This document shows positions 8,062 through 15,542 of a stretch of 30,003 bases of DNA, piece by piece. The first letter of the stretch is position 1. Each line of letters starts with the position of its first letter. Made by a program: the position numbers and the translations under genes. The notes under the pieces were generated by a model. That model ran no database searches and had not been told where the DNA came from. It saw nothing but the letters and a program-made list of their open reading frames with translations. This stretch comes from JBEBSD01 sp040394475 (GTDB lineage Bacteria; Bacteroidota; Bacteroidia; Cytophagales; Spirosomataceae): assembly GCA_040394475.1 (NCBI GenBank), contig JBEBSD010000077.1, forward strand, positions 1 to 30,003, written 5' to 3'.

Positions 8062-9276
8062 ATGAACCATCGGGTGGTAATTACAGGAATCGGAATTTAC
8101 TCTTGCCTGGGTGAAAACCTGGACCAGGTAAAAACGGCACTGTATAAAGGCAAAAGCGGGATTGTGTATGATAAAGCCCGCAAAGAGTTCGGGTTTCGGT
8201 CGGCATTGACGGGACAGGTACCCGAGCCGGATCTGAGAAACCTGCTGTCCCGCAGGCAGCGGATCGGAATGCACCAGCCGGCCATGTACGCCTACCTGTC
8301 GACGCTGGAAGCCTTGTCGGTAGCAAACCTGGACACCGATTTTCTGGAAAAAAATGAAACCGGGATTATATTCGGAAACGACAGTACGGCGGCTTCGGTG
8401 GTGGAAGCGATCGACAAGACAAAGGAGAAAAGAGATACGACACTGATCGGAAGCGGGGCCATTTTTCAGAACATGAACAGCACCGTGAACATGAACCTTG
8501 CCACCATTTTCAAATTGAAGGGTATTAATTTCACGCTGAGTGCAGCCTGCGCTTCCGGGTCTCATTCGATTGGCATGGCCTTTTTGATGATCCGGCAGGG
8601 GCTTCAGCAGCGTATTATCTGCGGGGGGGCACAAGAGATCAATCCGTATGCCATGGCCAGTTTCGACGGACTTGGTACTTTTTCATCCCGGGAGCAGGAG
8701 CCCACCCGGGCTTCCCGGCCCTTTGACCGGGACCGGGATGGCCTGATCCCGGGCGGCGGGGCTGCAACTGTTATCCTGGAATCCTACGCGTCGGCCAAAA
8801 AACGGGGCGCTCCGGTACTGGGAGAGCTGATCGGTTACGGGTTTTCTTCTAACGGCGACCATATCTCCAATCCCGATATTGACGGCCAGTTCCGTTCGTT
8901 GAATATGGCCCTGCAGCAGGCCGGAATCGCCGCCGGTGATGTCGACTATATCAATGCGCATGCTACTTCCACACCGGTCGGGGATGCTTCCGAGGCCCGG
9001 GCGATCTACAAAGTATTCGGAGAGAAAGTGCCGGTGAGCTCCACCAAATCGATGACCGGGCATGAATGCTGGATGGCAGGCGCCAGTGAGATCGTATATT
9101 CTCTTCTGATGATGCAGAATGATTTTATAGCCCCTAATATCAACTTTGAAAACCCTGATGAAGATTCTTCCCGGATCAATATTATTCCCGAAACAAAGGA
9201 AGCCAGGATCAGCACGTTTCTTTCTAACTCCTTCGGCTTCGGAGGAACCAATTCAACTTTAATTGTTCATAAATAA
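8062..9276 (+). CDS. Beta-ketoacyl-ACP synthase, FabB-like (KAS I)
   Basis: A thiolase-fold condensing enzyme of 404 residues. The catalytic triad is intact and falls at nearly the same positions as in E. coli FabB: Cys163 in SAACASGSH, His300 in NAHATSTP and His334 in SMTGHECWMAG. The segment after the second His is ECWMAGASE, where enzymes of this family usually show SLGAAG. It would extend acyl-ACP by decarboxylative condensation with malonyl-ACP, in fatty acid synthesis or a polyene-type pathway; no other fab or pigment genes are adjacent, so the pathway is not settled. An AAAGAGGAG ribosome binding site (8042-8050) precedes ATG 8062. nagA follows after 41 bp. Confidence 0.92.
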   Translation: MNHRVVITGIGIYSCLGENLDQVKTALYKGKSGIVYDKARKEFGFRSALTGQVPEPDLRNLLSRRQRIGMHQPAMYAYLSTLEALSVANLDTDFLEKNETGIIFGNDSTAASVVEAIDKTKEKRDTTLIGSGAIFQNMNSTVNMNLATIFKLKGINFTLSAACASGSHSIGMAFLMIRQGLQQRIICGGAQEINPYAMASFDGLGTFSSREQEPTRASRPFDRDRDGLIPGGGAATVILESYASAKKRGAPVLGELIGYGFSSNGDHISNPDIDGQFRSLNMALQQAGIAAGDVDYINAHATSTPVGDASEARAIYKVFGEKVPVSSTKSMTGHECWMAGASEIVYSLLMMQNDFIAPNINFENPDEDSSRINIIPETKEARISTFLSNSFGFGGTNSTLIVHK

Positions 9277-9317
9277 CGGGTCCGGCTGTTCCGGAAACCC
9301 TTTCATTACGTAACCAC

Positions 9318-10436
9318 ATGCAAACTATCAGTGCCAAGCAGGTATTTACAGGCGGCAGGCTTTTAAACGATCAGGTGATAACCATCCGCAACGGGGTGAT
9401 CAGCAGCATGGTCCCTCTTGCGGAAACGACCCTTCCGGAGGGGACGCAGGCTTTCGATTGCCTCGCTCCGGGGTTTGTCGATATCCATATCAACGGCGGC
9501 GAGCAGTTTCATTTTACCCATACCCCTACTACGGAGGCTATTGCGGACATTGAACAGGCCAGCAGATCGGGCGGGACGGCTTATGTGCTGCCTACCTGTA
9601 TTACCTCTCCTTGGGAAAATATCCTGCAGGCGGTGGAGGCAGTGCGGAATTACCAGGCATCCCATCCCGGGTCAGGGGTGCTGGGAATGCACCTGGAAGG
9701 ACCCTTTATCAATCCTGTTAAACGGGGGGCGCATTTGGAGAAGTTTATCCGGAAACTAACGGTCCCAGATATTGAAGCGCTTATCCGACACGGGAGGGGC
9801 ATCGTCCGGATGGTTACCATTGCGCCTGAATACCTGCAGGCAGAGCAGATCGCCATGTTGCAGGCGGCAGGAATCGTAGTGTCGGCAGGCCATTCCAATG
9901 CTACTTATGTACAGGCGCAGGCTGCCTTTGGGGGCGGCGTCCGGCTGGCAACCCACCTGTACAATGCCATGTCGGCTTTCGGGCACCGCGAGCCTGGGCT
10001 GACCGGTGCGGTGCTGGATAACCCGGACGTATATGCCCCGATCATTCTGGACGGCTATCATTGTCATTTTGCGGCGGCGCGGATTGCCTACCGCCAGAAA
10101 GGTGAAAAATTGCTCCTGATATCCGATGCGCTGTTTCTCAACCGGAAAAAGGAGGAATTCAGATGGGAGGAATTTGATGCGGTCCTGACGGAAGGCACTT
10201 ATGTCAATTCGGAAGGCAATCTGGCCGGAGGCGCTGCTCAGCTATGGGAAATGGTAAAAAATGCCGTAACGGAAGTGGGAATTCCGCTGGAAGAAGCAGT
10301 GGATATGGTCACGCGGCGGCCGGCCGCCGTACTGGGCATTTCCGACCGGATCGGCGAAATAGCGGCCGGTTATCCGGCTGTGTTTACCCGTTTTGATAAT
10401 GCTCTGACGGACTTTGGTGTGGTAACGTATCCATAG
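9318..10436 (+). CDS. nagA: N-acetylglucosamine-6-phosphate deacetylase
   Basis: An amidohydrolase of 372 residues that removes acetate from GlcNAc-6-phosphate in amino-sugar catabolism and cell-wall recycling. Seen: GFVDIHINGG near the N-terminus, metal-binding Glu127 in HLEGPF, His192 in SAGHSN, His213 in THLYNAMS, the substrate-loop DGYHCHF, and catalytic Asp270 in LISDAL. Spacing is only three to four residues off the E. coli NagA positions. It is cytoplasmic. There is no nagB or GlcNAc transporter in the window; the upstream neighbours polA and the ketoacyl synthase are functionally unrelated. Confidence 0.95.
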   Translation: MQTISAKQVFTGGRLLNDQVITIRNGVISSMVPLAETTLPEGTQAFDCLAPGFVDIHINGGEQFHFTHTPTTEAIADIEQASRSGGTAYVLPTCITSPWENILQAVEAVRNYQASHPGSGVLGMHLEGPFINPVKRGAHLEKFIRKLTVPDIEALIRHGRGIVRMVTIAPEYLQAEQIAMLQAAGIVVSAGHSNATYVQAQAAFGGGVRLATHLYNAMSAFGHREPGLTGAVLDNPDVYAPIILDGYHCHFAAARIAYRQKGEKLLLISDALFLNRKKEEFRWEEFDAVLTEGTYVNSEGNLAGGAAQLWEMVKNAVTEVGIPLEEAVDMVTRRPAAVLGISDRIGEIAAGYPAVFTRFDNALTDFGVVTYP

Positions 10437-10542
10437 GCATGTGGACTTCTGAGAATTATGATAAAAATCAGTTTTCACATAAAAATATCAGAATCAAATG
10501 AATAGCTCGTTTTTTTGAACAATCAATTTGAACTATTGCACG

Positions 10543-10565
10543 TTTTGGTGGTGTTATCACCAAAA
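10543..10565. promoter_or_regulatory. Inverted repeat upstream of the cupin-like gene
   Basis: TTTTGGTG (10543-10550) and CACCAAAA (10558-10565) form a perfect 8-bp inverted repeat around a 7-nt centre. It lies about 105 bp after nagA and about 40 bp before the putative -7 element of the next gene. It could be an operator for a dimeric regulator or a weak terminator; no T run follows outside the arm itself. Confidence 0.5.
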
Positions 10566-10603
10566 TGACCGTTAGAGTGCCAATGGTCAGTCTCTCTTTT
10601 TAG

Positions 10604-10611
10604 TATATTTG
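10604..10611 (+). promoter_or_regulatory. Bacteroidota-type -7 promoter element
   Basis: TATATTTG fits the Bacteroidota -7 consensus TAnnTTTG exactly. It lies about 50 bp before the ATG of the cupin-like gene. No good TTTG or TTG -33 box is seen at the expected distance, so the promoter may be weak or activator dependent. Confidence 0.5.
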
Positions 10612-10661
10612 TCAGTATAAGTTTAGTTGACTTACATTAAAAGTTCTATTCCAGAATTGAT

Positions 10662-11549
10662 ATGAAGTTATCCCCAATTGAAAAACGAAGTGGCCTCACC
10701 CGTGAGGAGTTTATTGAGAACTATCTCAAGCCCAAGCGTCCGGTCGTTTTTACAGATCTGGTAAAAGATTGGCCGGCTGTTCAGAAGTGGACCTTTGATT
10801 GGCTTAGGGAAAACCACGGCCATATAGAAGTGCCCCTCTTTGATAAGCACATTCACGATCCGGACAAATATTTTCAGCCGGCACGAATAATGTCGTTTGG
10901 TGAATACCTGTCCCTGATTGAAGAAGGGCCGGTGGATCTTCGGATGTTTCTCTTTGATATCTTTAAGAAAGTGCCTGAGCTGGCCGATGACATCCGTTTT
11001 CCAACGATAATGAACGGGTTCTTAAAGGGGTACAAATACGTGTTTTTCGGTGGCGAAGGCTCTATTACCGGTTTGCATTACGATATGGACTGTTCCAATG
11101 TGTTCCTGACGCAGTTTCAGACCCGTAAGGAAGTAATCCTGTATGCCCCGGAAGAGGCGCCCCGGCTGTATCAGTTGCCGTTTACCGTTATGAGTAAGGT
11201 CGACCCGATGAATCCGGACTATGAGAAATTTCCGGCAATGCGCGGGCTACAGGGGCATCATACCATTCTCAATCACGGTGAAACGATCTTCATCCCCTCT
11301 TTGTGGTGGCATTACATCCGGTATATCGACGGCGGTTTCAGCCTTGCATTGCGGGCCAACGATTCGCCGTTTACCTTTTTAAGAGGAGCTTTCAACCTGG
11401 CCCGTCACACCCTGGTCGACAGGGGAATGACGGCTGTATTGGGTAAAAAATGGCACAACTGGAAACACGAAAAAGCTGCCGAAAATGCCCGGAAGGTATT
11501 GGAAGAAGACCGGCGCCTGGGTAAACAATACGATGAAGTAACGGCCTGA
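10662..11549 (+). CDS. Cupin-like / JmjC-domain (Cupin_8) protein, putative Fe(II)/2-oxoglutarate oxygenase
   Basis: A protein of 295 residues. The opening LTREEFIENYLKPKRPVVFTDLVKDWPA is the classic start of the Cupin_8/JmjC hydroxylase family. The iron facial triad is visible: His139 and Asp141 in GLHYDMD, and His217 in IPSLWWHYI. Family members hydroxylate protein or small-molecule side chains using O2 and 2-oxoglutarate; the substrate here is unknown. The C-terminal segment after residue 235 is helical and basic (KKWHNWKHEKAAENARKVLEE). There is no signal peptide. It is preceded by its own promoter-like element and followed by a clear terminator, so it is probably monocistronic. Confidence 0.88.
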   Translation: MKLSPIEKRSGLTREEFIENYLKPKRPVVFTDLVKDWPAVQKWTFDWLRENHGHIEVPLFDKHIHDPDKYFQPARIMSFGEYLSLIEEGPVDLRMFLFDIFKKVPELADDIRFPTIMNGFLKGYKYVFFGGEGSITGLHYDMDCSNVFLTQFQTRKEVILYAPEEAPRLYQLPFTVMSKVDPMNPDYEKFPAMRGLQGHHTILNHGETIFIPSLWWHYIRYIDGGFSLALRANDSPFTFLRGAFNLARHTLVDRGMTAVLGKKWHNWKHEKAAENARKVLEEDRRLGKQYDEVTA

Positions 11550-11564
11550 AGGTACCTGGGAATC

Positions 11565-11606
11565 AAAAGGTCCTGTGATGTTTTGTACATTGCAGGGCCT
11601 TTTTTA
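11565..11606 (+). terminator. Rho-independent terminator after the cupin-like gene
   Basis: AAGGTCCTG pairs with CAGGGCCTT (one G-U pair) across a loop of about 17 nt, and the stem runs into TTTTTT. It starts 16 bp after the stop codon. Confidence 0.8.
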
Positions 11607-11663
11607 TTTACGATTTACGATTTGGAGATATAGGTCCAACCACGGTCTGTGTCTTCGCTTCTG

Positions 11664-11940
11664 TAGCCCTGAAAGGGCGCAATATATTAGCCCCGGGGGA
11701 AACCCGGGGTTGTGGACGAAATCCCATGGATTGCGGGGGAAACCCGGGGTTGTGGACGAAACCCCGTAGATTGCGGGGGAAACCCGGGGTTGTGGATGTT
11801 GGGCGTCCATGGATTGCGGGGAAACCCGGGGTTGTGGATGGGGCGTCCGTGGGTTGTGGACGAAACCCCGTAGATTGCGGGGGAAACCCGGGGTTGTGGA
11901 TGGGGCGTCCGTGGGTTGTGGACGAAACCCGGGGTATTCG
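11664..11940. repeat. REP-like palindromic repeat array
   Basis: The array starts with a small hairpin, GCCCT-GAA-AGGGC (11666-11678), then GCAATATATTAG. Five copies follow of a core reading GGGGGAAACCCGGGGTTGTG plus GA, beginning at about 11695, 11735, 11775, 11818 (one G shorter) and 11879; a sixth, partial copy ends near 11935. Spacings are 40, 40, 43 and 61 bp. The first copy can fold as CCCCGGG-GGAAA-CCCGGGG. Later copies alternate with CCCCGTAGATTGCGGGG, which also folds (CCCCG/CGGGG). Linkers such as TGGACGAAACCCC and GGGCGTCC are shared. The layout fits a BIME-like cluster of REP elements, which are mobilised by RAYT transposases in other bacteria. Open frames through it are Gly/Pro-rich by-products of the repeat. 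Confidence 0.85.
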
Positions 11941-12060
11941 GTCCCCCCGTCCCGAATTGAAAATAAACTCCTCACCGCGGTCTATCTCTCCACAAACCGT
12001 GCACTTACACCTGTTCCGACGACTTTTCCAGGCGTTTTTAAAATAAATTTAATAATAACA

Positions 12061-12092
12061 TTGGATACTAATTTTTAAAATCCGTATCTTTG
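12061..12092 (+). promoter_or_regulatory. Strong Bacteroidota sigma-A promoter of the DEAD-box gene
   Basis: TTGG at 12061-12064 (-33) and TATCTTTG at 12085-12092 (-7) are separated by 20 nt. The -7 box matches TAnnTTTG exactly. Transcription should begin near 12099, leaving a leader of about 308 nt before the ATG at 12408. Confidence 0.8.
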
Positions 12093-12098
12093 CGCAAA

Positions 12099-12407
12099 TT
12101 TTAACGAACATCCGTTCGTTACTCTGCTTCTAATCGACAGGGTTTTCCCTGTACTCGTGAGCCCCATCATCGGTCTTCACTTTGGTCCTGCAGAGCCTCT
12201 CGGGTGTATCGTAGCAGGCTTTGGTATCCAGTAATGGTGAAAATGGTTTAAGGATCTTAAAAAAACAATCAGAAGATAATCGCGTCGCTAATTGTGCTAC
12301 TAATTATTGTAGTTACATCATTAGACAGGACTGATTTTGCTGTGTATCCGGTTACCACGGTCTAATTAGGAAACATTTTTCAAATAAAAACGATTAAATC
12401 GTACAAA
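12099..12407 (+). promoter_or_regulatory. Long structured 5' leader of the DEAD-box helicase mRNA
   Basis: About 308 nt without a gene separate the promoter from the helicase start. Seen in order: a perfect hairpin AACGAAC-ATCC-GTTCGTT (12103-12120), a second hairpin ACAGGG-TTTT-CCCTGT (12137-12152), and a longer-range pairing CCTGC/GCAGG around 12187-12217. A 5-codon upstream frame (ATG 12234, stop 12249-12251) comes next, then an A/T-rich stretch up to the start. Cold-shock and autoregulated DEAD-box mRNAs in other bacteria carry long structured leaders, so a regulatory role is likely. I do not recognise a named RNA family here. Confidence 0.6.
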
Positions 12408-14150
12408 ATGACAATTGAACATTTTAGTGAGCTTGGTATTTCGGAGGAGATACTGCGTGCGTTGACAGACATGGGTATCGAAAAACCTTCACCCATTCAG
12501 GCCCAGGGGATTCCTCCTGTAATGGAAGGGTATGATGTAATAGGCCAGGCTCAAACCGGAACCGGTAAAACCGCAGCATTCGGAATCCCGGTGCTGGAAA
12601 AGGTGGATACTTCCGTTAACAGCACTCAGGCCCTGATCCTTTGTCCGACAAGGGAATTAGCCGTACAGGTGTCCGAAGAATTGGGGAGAATCGCCAAATA
12701 CCTGCGGCAGGTCAAAATTGAGGTGATTTACGGGGGAGATTCGATTGAGCGTCAGATGCGGTCGCTGCGTAAAGGGGTTCACATCGTGGTAGGAACTCCC
12801 GGCCGGGTGATGGATCACCTGGAAAGAGGGACGCTTAAACTGGATGCCGTGAAAATGATGGTATTGGATGAGGCCGACGAAATGCTGGATATGGGATTCC
12901 GGGAGGATATTGAAAGCATTCTGTCCGACATGCCGGGAGAACGTCAGACGATCTTGTTTTCGGCAACAATGTCGAAACCGATTATGACCATCACCAAAAA
13001 ATTCCAGAACAATCCTGTATTGATCAAGGTAGTCCGGAACGAACTGACCAACCAGAATATCGAACAGGTTTATTTTGAAGTAAAACCGCAGGCCAAGGTG
13101 GAAGTAATGACCCGCCTGATCGACATGCATAATATCCAGTCGTTACTGGTATTTTGTAATACCAAACGGAAGGTGGACGAAATCGTGGAAGACCTGCAGC
13201 TGAGAGGGTATGCCTCGGAAGGCCTGCATGGTGATTTGCGGCAGCAGCAACGGACGAACGTGATGAGTAAATTCAAGGCCGGCGTCACTACCATCCTGGT
13301 CGCTACCGATGTAGCTGCCCGTGGAATTGATGTAAGCGGATTGGATGCGGTGATCAACTTCGACATCCCCATGGATGAAGAATATTACGTTCACCGGATT
13401 GGCCGTACCGGCCGTGCAGGGATGTCCGGTAAGGCGTTCTCACTGGTAGCGAGGGATGAGAAATACCGGTTGCGGGGAATTGAAGGCTATACCAAGGTGA
13501 AAATCGAGAAAGGCGTAATTCCTTCCTACGAGGATATTGTGGGCGTACGGAAAGCCCGCTTTGTGGAAAGTATTGTCAGTACGCTCCAGGAAGGCAATGA
13601 CATCGATCTGTATACCGACGTGCTCGATTCACTTCGTCACAGCGGCTATACCGTAGAGCAGGTAGTGGGCGCCATGACAAAGCGGCTGATGGGTGTACAA
13701 AAGAATGAGTATTCAGATGGCAACCTTGCCTGGGAAGAAAAACGCGGTGACCGCCGGTTTGAGGAAAGAGGCGACAAAAGACCAGGGGGACGTTTTGAAC
13801 GGGGAGGCCCGCGTGGAAACGATCGTTTCGGCGACAGAAGGGGAGCGGACCGCGGCTTTAGCAGCGGCGGCGATTTCAGAAGGGGCGAATCCCGGAAGTC
13901 AAGCGCTCCTGAGGCTGGAATGACCCGTTTATTCTTCAACCTTGGCCGCAAGGACATGCTCCAGCCGAGAGATTTTGTAGGAGCAATTGCGGGAGAAGCA
14001 AATATTCCGGGCAAAGTGATCGGAGCAATCGATATTTTTGACAAGTATACCTTCGTGGACGTTCCGGAACGGGATGCCCGGGCTGTGATGCATGCAATGG
14101 ATGGAAACACCATTAAAGGCAAGCAGGTAAATGTTGATGTTGCGAAATAA
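12408..14150 (+). CDS. deaD: DEAD-box ATP-dependent RNA helicase (DeaD/CsdA type)
   Basis: A protein of 580 residues with all SF2 DEAD motifs: Q motif KPSPIQAQ (26-33), I AQTGTGKT (48-55), Ia PTRELAVQ, Ib TPGRVMDH, II DEAD (about residue 153), III SAT, IV LVFCNTKRKVDEI, V ATDVAARGID, VI HRIGRTGRAG. After the helicase core and a helical extension comes an Arg/Gly-rich, disordered linker (about 443-504, with repeated GDRR and RGG-like units). A DbpA/CsdA-type RNA-binding domain closes the protein (about 505-580, beginning MTRLFFNLGRKD). It would unwind structured RNA in ribosome assembly, cold adaptation and mRNA turnover. The long leader and own promoter suggest strong post-transcriptional control. 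A terminator follows directly. Confidence 0.95.
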   Translation: MTIEHFSELGISEEILRALTDMGIEKPSPIQAQGIPPVMEGYDVIGQAQTGTGKTAAFGIPVLEKVDTSVNSTQALILCPTRELAVQVSEELGRIAKYLRQVKIEVIYGGDSIERQMRSLRKGVHIVVGTPGRVMDHLERGTLKLDAVKMMVLDEADEMLDMGFREDIESILSDMPGERQTILFSATMSKPIMTITKKFQNNPVLIKVVRNELTNQNIEQVYFEVKPQAKVEVMTRLIDMHNIQSLLVFCNTKRKVDEIVEDLQLRGYASEGLHGDLRQQQRTNVMSKFKAGVTTILVATDVAARGIDVSGLDAVINFDIPMDEEYYVHRIGRTGRAGMSGKAFSLVARDEKYRLRGIEGYTKVKIEKGVIPSYEDIVGVRKARFVESIVSTLQEGNDIDLYTDVLDSLRHSGYTVEQVVGAMTKRLMGVQKNEYSDGNLAWEEKRGDRRFEERGDKRPGGRFERGGPRGNDRFGDRRGADRGFSSGGDFRRGESRKSSAPEAGMTRLFFNLGRKDMLQPRDFVGAIAGEANIPGKVIGAIDIFDKYTFVDVPERDARAVMHAMDGNTIKGKQVNVDVAK

Positions 14151-14205
14151 ACATACCGGTTCCGGGTGGTAGAGAGGAGATCTTTACAACCCGATGATAT
14201 CAATA

Positions 14206-14248
14206 CCAAAAAAGCGGCTGTCCTGGATAAGGACAGCCGCTTTTTTGG
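14206..14248. terminator. Bidirectional intrinsic terminator, perfect 18-bp stem
   Basis: CCAAAAAAGCGGCTGTCC (14206-14223) pairs perfectly with the complementary arm at 14231-14248 around a 7-nt loop. The GC core is flanked by A6 on the left and T6 on the right, so the hairpin ends in a U tract on either strand. It serves both convergent genes, the DEAD-box helicase (+) and the VCBS protein (-). Confidence 0.92.
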
Positions 14249-14286
14249 TGATTTTCAGGCGATAGGAGCAATCGCTTCTGACAATT

Positions 14287-15459
14287 CTAAGGGATCTGTT
14301 CAAAATAAAATACACCCCGCTTGTTACCGATTACGATATCAGGCAGCCCGTCCTGGTTCATATCCAGCACTTCCACATGGAGTCCGGCTCCCGAGTTGTT
14401 ATCGATTTCATGTTTTTTCCAGGAGGGATTTTTGCCGGGAATAAATTCATACCAGGCTAAAACCGGCGGATCCAGTTCGCCCGGATCTTTCCCGTTATGG
14501 GCGAAATAGCGCTTGCCGGTAACCAGGTCAGGATGCCCGTCGCCGTTAAGATCGGTAAAAGCCAGGCCATGCGTTTGTCCGATCGATTGATCAATTTCGT
14601 GCCGGGTCCATGCAGCGTTTCCGGCAGCGTCTTTCCCCTGCTGGTACCACCACACTCCGAAGCGGTGCGCGGAGGTGGAGACGATATCCAATAGCCCGTC
14701 CTGATTAAAATCATGTACATACATCTGGGCACACTCTTCTCCAAAGGGAGCGGGATGAAACTTCCAGTCGGTCTGACGACGGTTTTTGGGAGCTTCCCAC
14801 CATCCCTGGCGGATGATAATGTCTTTTCTGCCGTCATTATTCAGATCGGCAAACCCCAAACCGTGGGTATACCGGTGTGTCGACAGGGTATCGTTGGTGC
14901 TGATAATGTATTTTTCCCATTCTGTGGCCCCCTTTTTGGCTGGTGACTTCAACCAGATCATTTGCTTGGCTTTGGAATCGTTCCCGACCAGGTCAAGCCG
15001 CTTATCGCCATCTACATCGACCAGCAAAGGGGATTCATGTCCCAGTGAAGTATGCAGCAAGTGCTCTTTCCAGTGCCCGGGTTGATTTTTAGGGTTTTCA
15101 TACCATTTTACGGCTTCCCCCGGATGGTCTACCCGGATATAATCCACCCAGCCATCCTGGTTAACATCCATGGTAAAGTTCAGAAAGGAGTTGCCGTAGG
15201 TATTGACGGCGAAAGAAACCGGCGGAGCGAGCTCGTGCTGTTTCCAGGAAGGCGCCTCAAACCAGAAGGCGCCGGCAATAATGTCGGGTTTCCCATCTTT
15301 GTTCACATCGGCAACGCCTGCACCTTCCGAAATGAATTCGGTTGTCAATACGTGCTTTTTGAACCGGATATTGTCGCGTTTCTGCGCGTAACCATCCGGG
15401 ACAGCTGCTGTCATACAGGTCAGCGCGAGCAAAAATTGTGGGTACTTTGAAATGTTCAT
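14287..15459 (-). CDS. Secreted FG-GAP/VCBS-repeat beta-propeller protein
   Basis: A protein of 390 residues with an N-terminal signal peptide (MNISKYPQFLLALTCM, cleavage near GYAQ). Seven calcium-binding FG-GAP/VCBS motifs are seen, such as DVNKDGKPDI, DVNQDGWVDY, DVDGDKRLDL, DLNNDGRKDI, DFNQDGLLDI, DLNGDGHPDL and DMNQDGLPDI, so one complete seven-bladed propeller is likely. Each blade carries a tryptophan-rich strand (for example WFEAPSWKQHEL). There is no attached enzyme domain; a binding or scaffold role, or a cryptic lyase-type activity, is possible. It is the last gene of a three-gene minus-strand operon, 83 bp after the PVC-type lipoprotein. Confidence 0.88.
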   Translation of the reverse strand: MNISKYPQFLLALTCMTAAVPDGYAQKRDNIRFKKHVLTTEFISEGAGVADVNKDGKPDIIAGAFWFEAPSWKQHELAPPVSFAVNTYGNSFLNFTMDVNQDGWVDYIRVDHPGEAVKWYENPKNQPGHWKEHLLHTSLGHESPLLVDVDGDKRLDLVGNDSKAKQMIWLKSPAKKGATEWEKYIISTNDTLSTHRYTHGLGFADLNNDGRKDIIIRQGWWEAPKNRRQTDWKFHPAPFGEECAQMYVHDFNQDGLLDIVSTSAHRFGVWWYQQGKDAAGNAAWTRHEIDQSIGQTHGLAFTDLNGDGHPDLVTGKRYFAHNGKDPGELDPPVLAWYEFIPGKNPSWKKHEIDNNSGAGLHVEVLDMNQDGLPDIVIGNKRGVFYFEQIP

Positions 15460-15542
15460 TCTACAGGTTTGGTCAGGAAACTTATTGATACTTTCGGCAC
15501 GAAGTTAGAAACAACCTTTTGTTACACAATTAACCTGCTCTT

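Noticed and set aside
8036..8065. Nine-codon frame ending in an ATGA overlap with the ketoacyl synthase start
   Set aside because: It could serve translational coupling, but a good Shine-Dalgarno (AAAGAGGAG) for the synthase lies within it, and so short a frame is expected by chance.
11695..11940. Possible CRISPR array
   Set aside because: The units are regularly repeated, but the intervening segments are themselves shared repeats and not unique spacers; spacing is irregular and no cas genes are near.
11604..12078. Open reading frames on both strands across the 11.7-11.9 kb repeats
   Set aside because: They are Gly/Pro/Trp-rich readings of the REP-like array, open on both strands only because of its base composition and periodicity; there is no ribosome binding site, domain or conserved start.
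12099..12407. A tRNA or known riboswitch in the DEAD-box leader
   Set aside because: No cloverleaf, T-loop GTTCRANNC in the right context, or familiar riboswitch core could be seen; kept only as an unassigned structured leader.
14166..14444. Plus-strand frame after the DEAD-box gene
   Set aside because: It runs through the bidirectional terminator and into the antisense of the VCBS gene; no domain is visible.
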